A stretch of 64,000 nt of DNA from CAYOYK01 sp964408185. Lineage in GTDB: Bacteria; Bacillota; Clostridia; Christensenellales; Aristaeellaceae. The notes under the pieces are model-generated. The model did no database searches. It saw only the letters and a program-made list of their open reading frames with translations, and was not told the DNA's origin. The stretch lies in assembly GCA_964408185.1 (NCBI GenBank), contig CAYOYK010000009.1, forward strand, positions 1-64,000, given 5' to 3'. This document shows, in pieces, positions 19,720 through 28,746 of this stretch; positions within the stretch are counted from its first letter, which is position 1; every line of letters begins with the position of its first letter. The translations under genes and the position numbers were made by a program.

Positions 19720-19783
19720 GAGATGGATGTCCTCCCGCCACAGTTTTACAACCAGATTTGACATTTGCCGAGCATCCCCCGCC

Positions 19784-20722
19784 TCATCCCCACGCCGACG
19801 CGCCTCCGCAGGCGAACACGCCATGCAGCGAGCCGCCGGACAGCGCGGCCCGCGCTCGCGGCCAGAGGGCCTCGGCCAGCTCCGCGAGGTACTGCCGATC
19901 CTCCCCGGCGGGCAGGCCGAGGGTCTCGGCGGCGCGGTGAGCGGCTTCGCGCAGGAGGCTGCGGCCCGCCCCGTCGCTCAGGCCGCCCAGCCGATACGCA
20001 AGCGCGGCTTCCTCGCCGGGCGCAAAGCGGAGCGCGCACACGTCGCCGCCCGCGAGCGCCAGCCCCACGGCGCAGGCCGCAACGGGCTCGTACAGGTTGA
20101 CCAGCGGCTCCTCCCACTCGCCGTAATACCGCCGGAGCACCGCGCGCGCCGGGCCCTCCCCCGCCAGCGCGAGCAAGCGCTCCTCGATGCGCAGCCGCCG
20201 CAGGTATTCCCCTACAAACGCCACGCCCGGCAACGCCTCCGGCACGGGCAGGCACAACGGATAGTCGATATCGGCGGGGATCTCCTGCGCGGCAAGCCGC
20301 CAGTCGTACCGCGTGAAGAACGGGGCGATCCCGCGCAGCGTATCCCGCAGGGCGCGGCTCGCGTAGGGCGGCGCGGCTTCAAGCGCCTCGCCGTAGAGCG
20401 CGCGGGTCTGCGCGACACGCTCCCGCAGCAGCGTCCAGCCGGAGCGCAGGCAATCGTCCAGCTCGCCGCGAAGCAGGGCCTGCGCGGGCAGGCCGCGCTC
20501 GCGCTGCCAATAGCTCAGCGTAAAGCACGCGGATTCATACAGCGCCTCGGCCCACTCCACAGGCAGCGAGGTCGAATCGCCCTGCGTATAGCGGCTCGCC
20601 TGCCGCGCCAGCAGCGCCCACAGGCGCTCCCGCAGCAGGGCCTGCTCGCTGTCCGTAAGCCCGTCCGTCAGGCGTGCGAGCGCGATCTCCGCGCCCACGG
20701 CCTGTTGAGACTCTTTGCTCAT
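19784..20722 (-). CDS. DUF6179 family protein
   Basis: The 312-residue product resembles DUF6179 proteins of Clostridia, notably in the segment RYDWRLAAQEIPADIDYPLCLPVPEALPG. It appears soluble and helical. The function is unknown. It starts 4 bases after the DUF6323 stop, with GGGAGG upstream, so the two are co-transcribed. The DUF6323/DUF6179 pairing seen here is consistent with a two-component complex, which is inference. Confidence 0.72.
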   Translation of the reverse strand: MSKESQQAVGAEIALARLTDGLTDSEQALLRERLWALLARQASRYTQGDSTSLPVEWAEALYESACFTLSYWQRERGLPAQALLRGELDDCLRSGWTLLRERVAQTRALYGEALEAAPPYASRALRDTLRGIAPFFTRYDWRLAAQEIPADIDYPLCLPVPEALPGVAFVGEYLRRLRIEERLLALAGEGPARAVLRRYYGEWEEPLVNLYEPVAACAVGLALAGGDVCALRFAPGEEAALAYRLGGLSDGAGRSLLREAAHRAAETLGLPAGEDRQYLAELAEALWPRARAALSGGSLHGVFACGGASAWG

Positions 20723-20726
20723 GCCG

Positions 20727-21152
20727 TCACGCCTCCCGCCACAGTCGGTACAGCTCCTCCGGCGACAGCCCCGCGACGTATTCCGTCGCGCCCTGCGCGG
20801 GGCCGTTGAACGCCAGCGCAAGGGCCTCCACCAGCTCGTCGTCCGCAAACGCGTCGTCCGATTCGCTCTTGAAGTAGTAAAACAGCTCCTGCATCTCCAG
20901 CAGCGTATCGCAATAGCTGCGCCGATCCAGATACGGCGAGTCGCATAGCGCATAGATCAGCCGCGGCAGAATCCCCACGCCAAGCTCAATTCGCCCCGTA
21001 TCCGCCAGCGCCTCCCGGCAGCCGTCCGCCAGCGCTTGCAGTTGGCCCTCGGTCAGGCTCATGCCGTAGCGCTCGGACAGCCCGTTGGTCTGCCGCAGCG
21101 CGTCCAGCAGCGCCGCGCGCTGAAGCATCGCCAAGGAACACTCCATGTCCAT
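20727..21152 (-). CDS. DUF6323 family protein
   Basis: The 141-residue product fits the DUF6323 pattern: SERYGMSLTEGQ, GRIELGVGILPRLIYALCDS and LLEMQELFYYFKSESDD are typical. The function is unknown. The ATG at 21152 is preferred for the upstream GGAGG (in GCGGAGGCG); a second ATG two codons later is possible. It is the first gene of a two-gene unit with DUF6179, transcribed divergently from birA. Confidence 0.75.
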   Translation of the reverse strand: MDMECSLAMLQRAALLDALRQTNGLSERYGMSLTEGQLQALADGCREALADTGRIELGVGILPRLIYALCDSPYLDRRSYCDTLLEMQELFYYFKSESDDAFADDELVEALALAFNGPAQGATEYVAGLSPEELYRLWREA

Positions 21153-21197
21153 CGCCTCCGCGCCCAGCGTACACCCACCCGCAAAGCAAGACAAGAC

Positions 21198-21226
21198 TTG
21201 ACTTTTCGGCCGATTTGTGCTATGCT
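21198..21226 (+). promoter_or_regulatory. Sigma-A promoter upstream of birA
   Basis: TTGACT and TATGCT are separated by 17 bases. The leader to the birA start is about 110 bases; no obvious BirA operator was found in it. Confidence 0.7.
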
Positions 21227-21344
21227 GTGTTCATCGGAAAAGGCAACATAGGCCCCCTACACAACCACTTGCGTATTGTGTTTTTTTGCTGTACACTATC
21301 TGGTAGATGTAATTAGACTCGCAACCCAAAGGAAGGTGTTGTCC

Positions 21345-22337
21345 GTGGACGCGATTCTATACCTGCTCAGTACCGATACGCCCCTCAGCGGCGAGGCCCT
21401 CTGCCAGCGGCTGGGCATGACGCGCGCCGCCGTGTGGAAGCGCATCCAAAAGCTGCGTCAGGCCGGCTACCGCATCGAAGGCATGGGCAAGCGCGGCTAT
21501 TTGCTGGTCGCGCCGGAGGATTTGCTGCTGCCGTTTTACATTCAGCGCGATCTCAAAACCAAGCGGCTGGGCCGATTTGATATCCTCTATGAACGGGTGA
21601 TGGCTTCCACCAACGATACCCTCAAGGCGCTGCTGCCGCAGGCCCCGCAATCCGGCACGCTCTGCCTGTGCGAGCGGCAAACGCACGGCAAGGGCCGCAT
21701 GCAGCGCACATGGGAGGCCGCCGAGGGGGAAAACCTCTTGCAGTCCGTGCTTCTGCGCCCCAAGCTCACGCCGGAGCAGGGCCAGCTTTGCACGCTGGCC
21801 GCCGCCGTGGCGCTGGCCGAAGCCATCGAGGAGCAAACGGGGCAGCCCGCGCGCATCAAATGGCCGAACGATATCGTCGTCGGCACGCGCAAGGTGGCCG
21901 GGATCCTGACGGAAATGGCCGTGAACATGGATAGCGTGGAGCATGCGATCATCGGCGCGGGAGTGAACGTGAACCAGCGCAGCTTCCCAAAGGCGCTGGA
22001 GGATAAGGCCACGTCGCTTGCGCTGCTTACCGGAGCGAGTGTGGATCGGCGTGCATTGCTGTGCCTGTATTTGCTCCGCTTGGAGGAGGCCATGGAGCGC
22101 GTGGAGGCCGACGGGCTGGCGGGCATCCGCGAGGAGTACGAGGCGCGATCGGTCACGCTGGGCAAGCGCGTCAAGGTGCAAAGCGGCCTGCTGGGCCAAA
22201 CGGTCGATATGATCGGCATTGCCACCGGCCTGAGCGATACCGGGGCGCTGCTGGTGACGGACGAGAACGGCATGGAGCACCCGGTGCTCAGCGCGGACGT
22301 ATCGGTAAGAGGAGTGATGGGGTATGTCGATGTTTGA
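21345..22337 (+). CDS. birA: Bifunctional biotin repressor / biotin-[acetyl-CoA carboxylase] ligase
   Basis: The 330-residue product has an N-terminal winged helix (residues about 1-60; LSGEALCQRLGMTRAAVWKRI), a central biotin-ligase catalytic domain (GKGRMQRTWEA, KWPNDI) and a C-terminal SH3-like domain. It attaches biotin to carboxylases and may repress biotin genes. The GTG at 21345 has AAAGGAAGG about 8 bases upstream. Its end overlaps the next gene start by 14 bases, so birA, the P1 peptidase, acpS and nnr form one operon. Confidence 0.95.
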   Translation: MDAILYLLSTDTPLSGEALCQRLGMTRAAVWKRIQKLRQAGYRIEGMGKRGYLLVAPEDLLLPFYIQRDLKTKRLGRFDILYERVMASTNDTLKALLPQAPQSGTLCLCERQTHGKGRMQRTWEAAEGENLLQSVLLRPKLTPEQGQLCTLAAAVALAEAIEEQTGQPARIKWPNDIVVGTRKVAGILTEMAVNMDSVEHAIIGAGVNVNQRSFPKALEDKATSLALLTGASVDRRALLCLYLLRLEEAMERVEADGLAGIREEYEARSVTLGKRVKVQSGLLGQTVDMIGIATGLSDTGALLVTDENGMEHPVLSADVSVRGVMGYVDV

Positions 22338-23280
22338 GGGTTCCATTACGCAGGTGCACGGGATCCGCGTGGGGCAGGCGGAAAACCAGTCGGCGCGCAC
22401 CGGGCTCACGGTGGTGCTGTGCAGCCGCGAGGGCGCGGTGCCCGGCGCGGACGTGCGCGGCGCGGCCCCCGGCACGAGGGAGATTGACCTGTGCAGGCCG
22501 GAAAACGCCGTGGAGCGCGCCAACGCCGTGGTGCTCACCGGCGGCAGCGCGTTCGGGCTGGGCAGCGTGGACGGCGTGATGCGCTTTTTGGAGCAAAACG
22601 AGGTCGGCGTGGACATGGGCGTATGCCATGTGCCCATCGTTCCCGCCGCCGTGCTGTTTGATTTGACCGTCGGCGACGCGCGCATCCGCCCGGACGCGGC
22701 CATGGCCATCGAGGCCTGCAAGGCGGCCGGAAAGGACGTGCGGCAGGGCCGTCATGGCGCGGGCACGGGCGCGACCGTCGGCAAGCTGGTGCCCGGCGCT
22801 GTCTGCGCGCCCGGCGGCGTCGGCACGGCCTCCCTCACGCTGCCCTGCGGGGTCACGGTGGGGGCCATCGTGGCCGTCAACGCCGTGGGTGACGTATTCC
22901 ACCCCCACACGGGCAAAACGCTGGCCTGCGGGCATTTGGGCAACGGCCAGCCGATTTTGAGCGAAAGCCTGCTCTTTGGGCAGGTTCCGGCGGAGGAGCT
23001 GCTCAAGTTCCCGCCCGTGGGCAGCAACACGACCATCGGCGTGGTCGCCACCGACGCGGTGCTTACCAAGGCGCAGGTCGCGCGGCTCGCCACCTGCGCG
23101 CACGACGGCTACGCCCGCTGCATCCGCCCCGTCCATACTCAGATGGACGGCGATACGGCCTTTGCGCTGGCGACCTGCCGCGTGGACGCGGATGTGAACC
23201 TGCTCACCCTCTGCGCAGCCGCCGCCGAGGTGACCGCCCGCGCCATCAGCAACGCCGTGACCGCGGGAGCCGAGGCATGA
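22324..23280 (+). CDS. P1-family (DmpA-like) peptidase
   Basis: The 318-residue product belongs to the self-processing Ntn-hydrolase family of D-aminopeptidase/L-aminopeptidase-esterases. It has LTGGSAFGLGSVDGVM and, at about residues 235-250, the maturation site motif GSNTTIGVVATDA, where the precursor is cleaved to expose the nucleophile. It likely cleaves short or N-terminal peptide bonds. It overlaps birA by 14 bases and acpS by 4 (ATGA), indicating coupled translation. Confidence 0.92.
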   Translation: MSMFEGSITQVHGIRVGQAENQSARTGLTVVLCSREGAVPGADVRGAAPGTREIDLCRPENAVERANAVVLTGGSAFGLGSVDGVMRFLEQNEVGVDMGVCHVPIVPAAVLFDLTVGDARIRPDAAMAIEACKAAGKDVRQGRHGAGTGATVGKLVPGAVCAPGGVGTASLTLPCGVTVGAIVAVNAVGDVFHPHTGKTLACGHLGNGQPILSESLLFGQVPAEELLKFPPVGSNTTIGVVATDAVLTKAQVARLATCAHDGYARCIRPVHTQMDGDTAFALATCRVDADVNLLTLCAAAAEVTARAISNAVTAGAEA

Positions 23281-23648
23281 TCGGGCTGGGAATCGACCTG
23301 TGCGAGGTCGCACGCATCCAAATCACGCTTGACAAGGGCGACGCTTTTTTGCGCCGCTTTTTTACGGAGGAGGAGCGCGCGTACCTGAGCCGCCGCAACG
23401 CCATGGCCGCCCAGAGCGCGGCCGCGATGTTCGCCGCCAAGGAGGCGTTCCTCAAGGCGCTGGGGCTGGGGCTGGACGGCGGCGTGCCCTTGGCCGATAT
23501 CGGCGTGCGGCACAGCGCGGGCGGGCAGCCCTCGTATCAGCTTACGGGCGCGGCGCTGGACGCGCTGGCGAAATCGGGCGCGAAGGCCGCGCACCTCAGC
23601 CTGACCCACGAGGCCGGACTGGCGGCGGCCGTGTGCGCGCTGGAATAA
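23277..23648 (+). CDS. acpS: Holo-[acyl-carrier-protein] synthase
   Basis: The 123-residue product has the AcpS hallmarks: MIGLGIDLCEVARI with a magnesium-binding aspartate and FAAKEAFLKALG with the catalytic glutamate. It transfers 4'-phosphopantetheine from CoA to acyl carrier protein. The length is normal. It overlaps the P1 peptidase stop by 4 bases and lies 19 bases before the nnr gene; acpS next to nnr is a common Bacillota arrangement. Confidence 0.96.
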   Translation: MIGLGIDLCEVARIQITLDKGDAFLRRFFTEEERAYLSRRNAMAAQSAAAMFAAKEAFLKALGLGLDGGVPLADIGVRHSAGGQPSYQLTGAALDALAKSGAKAAHLSLTHEAGLAAAVCALE

Positions 23649-23667
23649 CTCTGGGGAGGAAAACGCC

Positions 23668-25557
23668 ATGCGATACACCCTGACCCCCGCGCAAATGAGG
23701 GCGGCGGAGCGGCGGCTGTGCGACGGCCTTGGCCTGCCGGAGGCGGTGCTGATGGAGCGCGCCGCGGAGCACATCGCGGCGGCGGCGCAACGGCTGATGG
23801 ACGGGCGGCGCGGCCGCGTGCTGGTGCTGTGCGGCACGGGCGGCAACGGCGGCGACGGACTGGCGGCGGCGCGGCTGCTGGCGGCGGCGGGCACGGCGGT
23901 GACGGTCTGGCTGCTGGGCGGAGAGCGCAATCCCTTGTGCGAGCTGCAATATCAGTGGCTCCAGCGCTGCGGCGGCGAGCCGACCATTCGCCCGGCCGGG
24001 CGCGCCTCGCGCGCGGGCGAATGGCCCGCCGATACCATCGTTGTGGTGGACGCGCTGTTTGGCACGGGCCTTACCCGCGCGCCGGAGGGCACGGCAGCAG
24101 CGCTGATCGCGCAGATCAACGCGCTCACGGGCGTGCCCGTGCTGGCGGCGGACGTTCCCTCCGGGCTGGATGCGGAAACGGGCGCGATATACGGCGACGC
24201 TGTCCGCGCCACGGAGACGGTTTGCTTCCACGCCTACAAGACCGGGCTGCTGCTGGGCGAGGGCCCCGGCTGCACCGGGCGCGTGACCGTGTGCGATATC
24301 GGTCTGCCCGCCGAGGCTCCCCCGGACGGCGCGTGGCTGGCGCTGGAGCCGGAGGATTTTGCGCGGCTGCTGCCGCGTCGCTCGCGCGCCACGCACAAGG
24401 GCAGCTACGGCCGCCTGCTGGTGCTGGCCGGCAGCGAGGGCATGGCGGGCGCGGCGGAGCTGTGCGCGTCGGCCGCGCTGAAAACGGGCGTGGGCCTGTG
24501 CACGGTTGCCTGTCCGGCGTCGCTTGTGCCGCTTGTGCAGCAGAGCGTCCCCAGCGCGACCTGCATCGCGCTGCCCCTAGAGGATCCTCGCGCCGCTTGG
24601 GCGATGCTGGAGCCGGTGCTTGCCAAGGCGGACGCGCTTGCCTGCGGCTGCGGGCTGGGCCAGAGCAAGCCCGTATGGATGCTGCTGATGCAGGTATTCG
24701 CCTATTTGCAGGCGCACGAGCTGCCTGCCGTGCTGGACGCGGATGCGCTCAATGTGCTCGCGCAGCTGCAAAACGCCGATACGGACGCGCCCTATCGGCT
24801 TGGCAGGCAGGTGGTGCTGACCCCGCACCCCATGGAGGCCGCGCGCTTGCTGGGCCGCGCCGCCGTGAAGGAGCTGCCCGCGCCGGAGGAGTGCCTTCGT
24901 CTGCTGGGCGAGCGGTACGGGGCCAGCGTGGTGCTCAAGGGCGCGCACAGCCTGATGGCCTCCGGCGAGGGTCGCGCGGTGAACCTGCGCGGCACGGCGG
25001 CCATGGCCAAGGGCGGCAGCGGAGACGCGCTTACGGGCGTGCTGGGCGCGCTGCTGGCCGGCAACAAGACCTATCGGCTGGACATGCTGTCGCTTTTGCA
25101 GGCGGGCTGCTACCTGCACGGCGCGGCGGGCGAGCTGGCCGCGCGGCTTTCCGGCGAGCGCGGGCTGCTGGCGACCGGGCTGATCGAGTCCCTCGGCCAA
25201 GTGGACGCTCGCCCGTCCTGCGCCGAGGCGCTGGGCGAGCTGGTCACCGTGACCGTGGATCGCCCGCTGGGCAGCGCGCATCCCAGACGGCCGGATATCG
25301 TATACGCGGTCAACTACGGCTACGTGTACGGCATACGCGGCGGCGACGGCGCATGGCAGGACGCCTATGTGCTGGGCGTGGAAAACGAGCCCCTCGATCA
25401 TTTTACGGGGCAGGTGGTCGCCGTCATCGAGCGGCTGGACGATATCGAGAGCAAATGGGTGGTCGCGCCGCGCGGCAGCCGCCCCACCGAAGCGGAGATC
25501 CGCGAACAGACCGTGTTTGTGGAGCAGTATTTCCAGAGCGTGGTGCATCTGCTGTAA
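23668..25557 (+). CDS. nnr: Bifunctional NAD(P)HX epimerase/dehydratase with C-terminal pyrophosphatase-like domain
   Basis: The 629-residue product has three parts. Residues 1 to about 215 are the YjeF-N epimerase (GTGGNGGDG at 56-64). About 225-510 form the ADP-dependent NAD(P)HX dehydratase of the ribokinase-like fold (TPHPMEAARLLG; GGSGDALTG near 450). Together they repair hydrated NAD(P)H. Residues 525-629 are an extra domain resembling the small clostridial inorganic-pyrophosphatase-like proteins (TVDRPLGSAHP, INYGYV-like VNYGYVYG, QDAYVLGV, VIERLDD). Canonical Nnr is about 500 residues, so this is a fusion in one continuous frame. GGGGAGG precedes the ATG. Confidence 0.93.
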   Translation: MRYTLTPAQMRAAERRLCDGLGLPEAVLMERAAEHIAAAAQRLMDGRRGRVLVLCGTGGNGGDGLAAARLLAAAGTAVTVWLLGGERNPLCELQYQWLQRCGGEPTIRPAGRASRAGEWPADTIVVVDALFGTGLTRAPEGTAAALIAQINALTGVPVLAADVPSGLDAETGAIYGDAVRATETVCFHAYKTGLLLGEGPGCTGRVTVCDIGLPAEAPPDGAWLALEPEDFARLLPRRSRATHKGSYGRLLVLAGSEGMAGAAELCASAALKTGVGLCTVACPASLVPLVQQSVPSATCIALPLEDPRAAWAMLEPVLAKADALACGCGLGQSKPVWMLLMQVFAYLQAHELPAVLDADALNVLAQLQNADTDAPYRLGRQVVLTPHPMEAARLLGRAAVKELPAPEECLRLLGERYGASVVLKGAHSLMASGEGRAVNLRGTAAMAKGGSGDALTGVLGALLAGNKTYRLDMLSLLQAGCYLHGAAGELAARLSGERGLLATGLIESLGQVDARPSCAEALGELVTVTVDRPLGSAHPRRPDIVYAVNYGYVYGIRGGDGAWQDAYVLGVENEPLDHFTGQVVAVIERLDDIESKWVVAPRGSRPTEAEIREQTVFVEQYFQSVVHLL

Positions 25558-25649
25558 ACGCGGCGCGGCAAAGCGGGCGCGCCGTCAGGTTGGCTATGCG
25601 CCGTTGAGCTGCCGCACAAACGCGTCCGGCGCTTTTTCCGTAAGCCATC

Positions 25650-25682
25650 AAGCCCGCGCGCTGCTAGGCAGCGCGCGGGCTT
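25650..25682. terminator. Strong 15-bp hairpin between convergent nnr and nadE
   Basis: AAGCCCGCGCGCTGC pairs perfectly with its inverse across a 3-base TAG loop. The T run is short, but the position between two converging genes supports a bidirectional terminator. Confidence 0.75.
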
Positions 25683-25700
25683 GGCATATCGTTCGCTCGC

Positions 25701-27656
25701 TCAGAGCCGATCGACCTCCCGGAGCCAAAGCTGAGCGCTCATATCGCTGGGCATGCGCAGGTCGCCGCGCGGGCTCAGGCACACGCTGCCCACCTTGGGG
25801 CCGTCCGGCACGCAGTTGCGCTTGAACTGCTGGCTGAAAAACCGGCGGATGAACGTGCGCAGCTGGTCCTTGATCTTTTGCTCGTCATACGCCCCGGCAA
25901 AGGCCTGCTTGGCCATGGCGTACAGCCGCGCGGGCGCGGAGCCGCTATCCAGCATGTGGTACAAAAAGAAATCATGCAGGGCATAATCGCCGAGGATATC
26001 CTCTGTGCGCTGCTGCAGCTCGCCTTCGGTCACGGGCAGCAGCTCCGGGCTGATGGGCGTATCCAACACGTCCAAGCAGACGTCGCGCACGACCTCGTCA
26101 AAGTCGTTCTCGGCCAAAAAGCGCACAAGGCCTTTCACCAGTGTTTTGGGCACGGAGCAGTTGACGTTGTACATGCTCATGTGGTCGCCGTTGTAGGTGC
26201 AGTAGCCGAGGGCGGCCTCGCTCATATCGCCGGTGCCCAGCACGATCCCGCCCACCTTGTTGGCGTAGTCCATCAAGATTTGCGTGCGCTCGCGGGCTTG
26301 GCTGTTCTCGTAGGTCACGTCGTGATCGTCCGGGCTCTGGCCGATATCCGCAAAGTGCTGCATCACGGCCTGATGGATGGGCACCTCGCGGCTGCTCACG
26401 CCGAGGGCCTCCATCAGCTTTTCAGCGTTGCCCTTGGTGCGCGCGCCCGTGCCCATGCCGGGCAGGGTGAGCGCGTGCAGGCCCGCGCGCGGCAGGCCCA
26501 GCTCGTCAAAGGCCTTTACGCCGATCAGCAGCGCGAGGGTGCTGTCCAGTCCGCCCGATACGCCGATGACCGCGCTCTGGCCGCGGATCGCCGTGAGCCG
26601 CGTGACCAGCCCCATGGTTTGTATGGTTACGATCTCGCGCAGGCTGTCGCTCGCGTCCGGCCCCTGCGGCACAAAGGGCAGCGGCTCCATCGGCCGGAGC
26701 CACGGGGCCTTGGGCGCGGGCGCGGGCAGCATGCTCACCACGTCCATCATCACATCTTCCCGCGTTTGGTAGAAGCTGCCGTTGCGCTGGCGGTGGTAGT
26801 GCATGCGCGTCACGTCGATATCCGCCACGGCGCAGCCGCCCTCGCGGCGGAAGCGGGGGCCCTCGGCGAGGGCGCGGCCATTCTCGTACACGCCAGTATA
26901 GCCGCAGAACACCAAGTCGCTGCTGCTCTCGCCAAAGCCCGCGCAGGCGTAGGCGTAGCCCGCGTACAGCCGCGCGCTCTGCTGGCGCAGCAGCGCCTGC
27001 CGATACTCGTGCTTGCCCACCAGCGCGTTGCTCGCGCTGGGGTTGAGGATGACGTCCGCGCCCGCCACCGCGTACATTGAGCTGGGCGGAACGGGCGTCC
27101 ACAGGTCCTCGCACAGCTCCACCGCGAATGTAAAGCTCCCCATGTCGAACAGAAGCCCCGGCATAAAGGGGATCTCCGGGTCGCCGTCCTCCATGCAGCG
27201 GTTGCTCTCAAAGGTCTGCTGTCCGGGTACGAACCAGCGCGTCTCGTAAAACTCGGAGCCGTTGGGCAGATACGTCTTGGGCACGATGCCGCGCACCGCG
27301 CCGCCCTGCAAAACCGCCGCGCAGTTGAACAGCCGCCCGCAGGAGCGCACCGGCAGCCCGACCACCACGGCCATGGGCCCGGTTTTGGCGGCAATGGAAA
27401 CCATCGCCTGATAGGCGCGGCGCTGCACCAGCGGCTGGGCGAGCATATCGCCCAGCGTGTAGCCGGTAATGCACAGCTCCGGGAACACCGCGGCCTGCAC
27501 GCCCTGCTTTTGCAGGCGCGCCATGGCGGCGATGATCTCGTCCCGGTTGGCCTCGATATCGCCCAGATGCACGGGCAGGCTGCACGCGGCAACGCGCGCG
27601 AAGCCCGAATCCGCCGTCGGTGCGGCGTACATGGATACGACCTGACCCTTTGCCAT
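25701..27656 (-). CDS. nadE: Glutamine-hydrolysing NAD+ synthetase
   Basis: The 651-residue product has an N-terminal nitrilase-type glutaminase with catalytic E60, K127 and C182 (ELCITGY, PKTYLPN, ELCEDLW). A C-terminal ATP-pyrophosphatase synthetase domain carries the P-loop SGGLDST near residue 375. It converts nicotinate adenine dinucleotide to NAD+ using glutamine nitrogen. The length matches two-domain NadE. AAAGGAGG lies upstream of the ATG. It follows the NYN gene with an 18-base gap, so the two may be co-transcribed. Confidence 0.97.
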   Translation of the reverse strand: MAKGQVVSMYAAPTADSGFARVAACSLPVHLGDIEANRDEIIAAMARLQKQGVQAAVFPELCITGYTLGDMLAQPLVQRRAYQAMVSIAAKTGPMAVVVGLPVRSCGRLFNCAAVLQGGAVRGIVPKTYLPNGSEFYETRWFVPGQQTFESNRCMEDGDPEIPFMPGLLFDMGSFTFAVELCEDLWTPVPPSSMYAVAGADVILNPSASNALVGKHEYRQALLRQQSARLYAGYAYACAGFGESSSDLVFCGYTGVYENGRALAEGPRFRREGGCAVADIDVTRMHYHRQRNGSFYQTREDVMMDVVSMLPAPAPKAPWLRPMEPLPFVPQGPDASDSLREIVTIQTMGLVTRLTAIRGQSAVIGVSGGLDSTLALLIGVKAFDELGLPRAGLHALTLPGMGTGARTKGNAEKLMEALGVSSREVPIHQAVMQHFADIGQSPDDHDVTYENSQARERTQILMDYANKVGGIVLGTGDMSEAALGYCTYNGDHMSMYNVNCSVPKTLVKGLVRFLAENDFDEVVRDVCLDVLDTPISPELLPVTEGELQQRTEDILGDYALHDFFLYHMLDSGSAPARLYAMAKQAFAGAYDEQKIKDQLRTFIRRFFSQQFKRNCVPDGPKVGSVCLSPRGDLRMPSDMSAQLWLREVDRL

Positions 27657-27674
27657 GGCAAGCGGCCTCCTTTG

Positions 27675-28697
27675 TTAGCGAACCTGAATGAGCATGGTGT
27701 TCTGCTCGTCCATCAGCACCTGCAGCAGGCCCTCTTTTTCCAGCGCCTTCAGCAGATCGCTGAAGCGCTTAAAGCCCAGCGCCCGCTCGCTGAAGTCCGG
27801 GTAGGCGGCTTGCATATCGGCCTTGAGGATGCTGGGGTTGATACGGTCGAACCCGCCCTCCTTGTACTGGGAAAGCTGATCGCGGAAGGCCGCGAGCCAG
27901 TTGTCCTTGGTGAGCTGGGGGGCGCTCTCCTTGCCGTTTGAGGCCAGCGTGACCATCACGTTAAAGTTGTCGTTGCGGATGTGCAGCGTGCCAAACTGCT
28001 TGCTCAGCCGTTCCAGCACCTTGAGGAATGTGTTGCAGCCGTAGGCCTTCTCGTTAAAATCGGGCCGGAGGCGGAGCAGGATGCCCTTGAGCTCGCTGGC
28101 GTACAGCTCGTCCTTATCGGTTTGCTCCTCCAGAATGTTCTCCAGCAGCTTGTTCAGCTCGGTCTCGTCAAGCGTCTCCGGGTCGACAACGGGCTTCTTT
28201 TTGCCAGTCTGCGCGCGCGGGCTGCGCGAGCCGACGTTCTCCAAAAACTGGAACTCGTTGCAGGCGTTGATAAATATGTTGCTGGCGGCCTCGCTGCGGC
28301 TGATGCCCAGCACAAACTTGCCCATGCTCTTGAGGCGGCCGACCAGCGGCGTATAGTCGCTATCGCCGCTGACAATGCAAAAGCTGTCGATGAGCGGGTT
28401 GGTGTAGGCCACCTCCAGCGCGTCGATGACCAGCAGAATATCGGCGTTGTTCTTTTGGCTGATGCCGTAGCGCAGGCTGGGCACCACCGTGAATGTGTTG
28501 CTGAGCAGCACCTCCTTCAGGTCGTCGTAGCGGTCGGTATAGCCGTACACCTTGCCCAGCAGCACGTCGCCGCGAATCTTTACTTTTTCCAGCACGCTGA
28601 GCAGCGTGCTCACCTTGGCGCCGCAGTTCTCCAAATCAACGAACAGGGCGAAACGGGATTCACTCAGAAAAATCTCTTCTTTCTTTCCATCAATCAA
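27675..28697 (-). CDS. NYN-domain putative RNase with two OST-HTH/LOTUS domains
   Basis: The 340-residue product starts with a NYN (PIN-like) nuclease domain (about residues 14-150) with acidic motifs FVDLENC, NADILLVIDALE and VSGDSDYTPLV. Two repeats of an OST-HTH/LOTUS fold follow (about 183-256 and 265-338; LLRLRPDFNEKAYGCNTFLKVLERL and MQAAYPDFSERALGFKRFSDLL). LOTUS domains bind RNA, so RNA cleavage or binding is likely. The start is a TTG, the only usable in-frame start after a stop; no clear ribosome site is visible. Translation signals look weak and the 5' end is locally AT-rich. Confidence 0.88.
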   Translation of the reverse strand: MIDGKKEEIFLSESRFALFVDLENCGAKVSTLLSVLEKVKIRGDVLLGKVYGYTDRYDDLKEVLLSNTFTVVPSLRYGISQKNNADILLVIDALEVAYTNPLIDSFCIVSGDSDYTPLVGRLKSMGKFVLGISRSEAASNIFINACNEFQFLENVGSRSPRAQTGKKKPVVDPETLDETELNKLLENILEEQTDKDELYASELKGILLRLRPDFNEKAYGCNTFLKVLERLSKQFGTLHIRNDNFNVMVTLASNGKESAPQLTKDNWLAAFRDQLSQYKEGGFDRINPSILKADMQAAYPDFSERALGFKRFSDLLKALEKEGLLQVLMDEQNTMLIQVR

Positions 28698-28746
28698 ATA
28701 GTCATTGTTCCATTTGCTTCATTCGCCGCCGAGGCGGCGTTTTCCT

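Noticed and set aside
21227..21344. Possible BirA operator in the birA leader (ACACAA...TTGTGT dyad near 21260-21284)
   Set aside because: It does not match the TTGTTAACC-type BirA site. The stem is only 6 bp with an 11-base loop.
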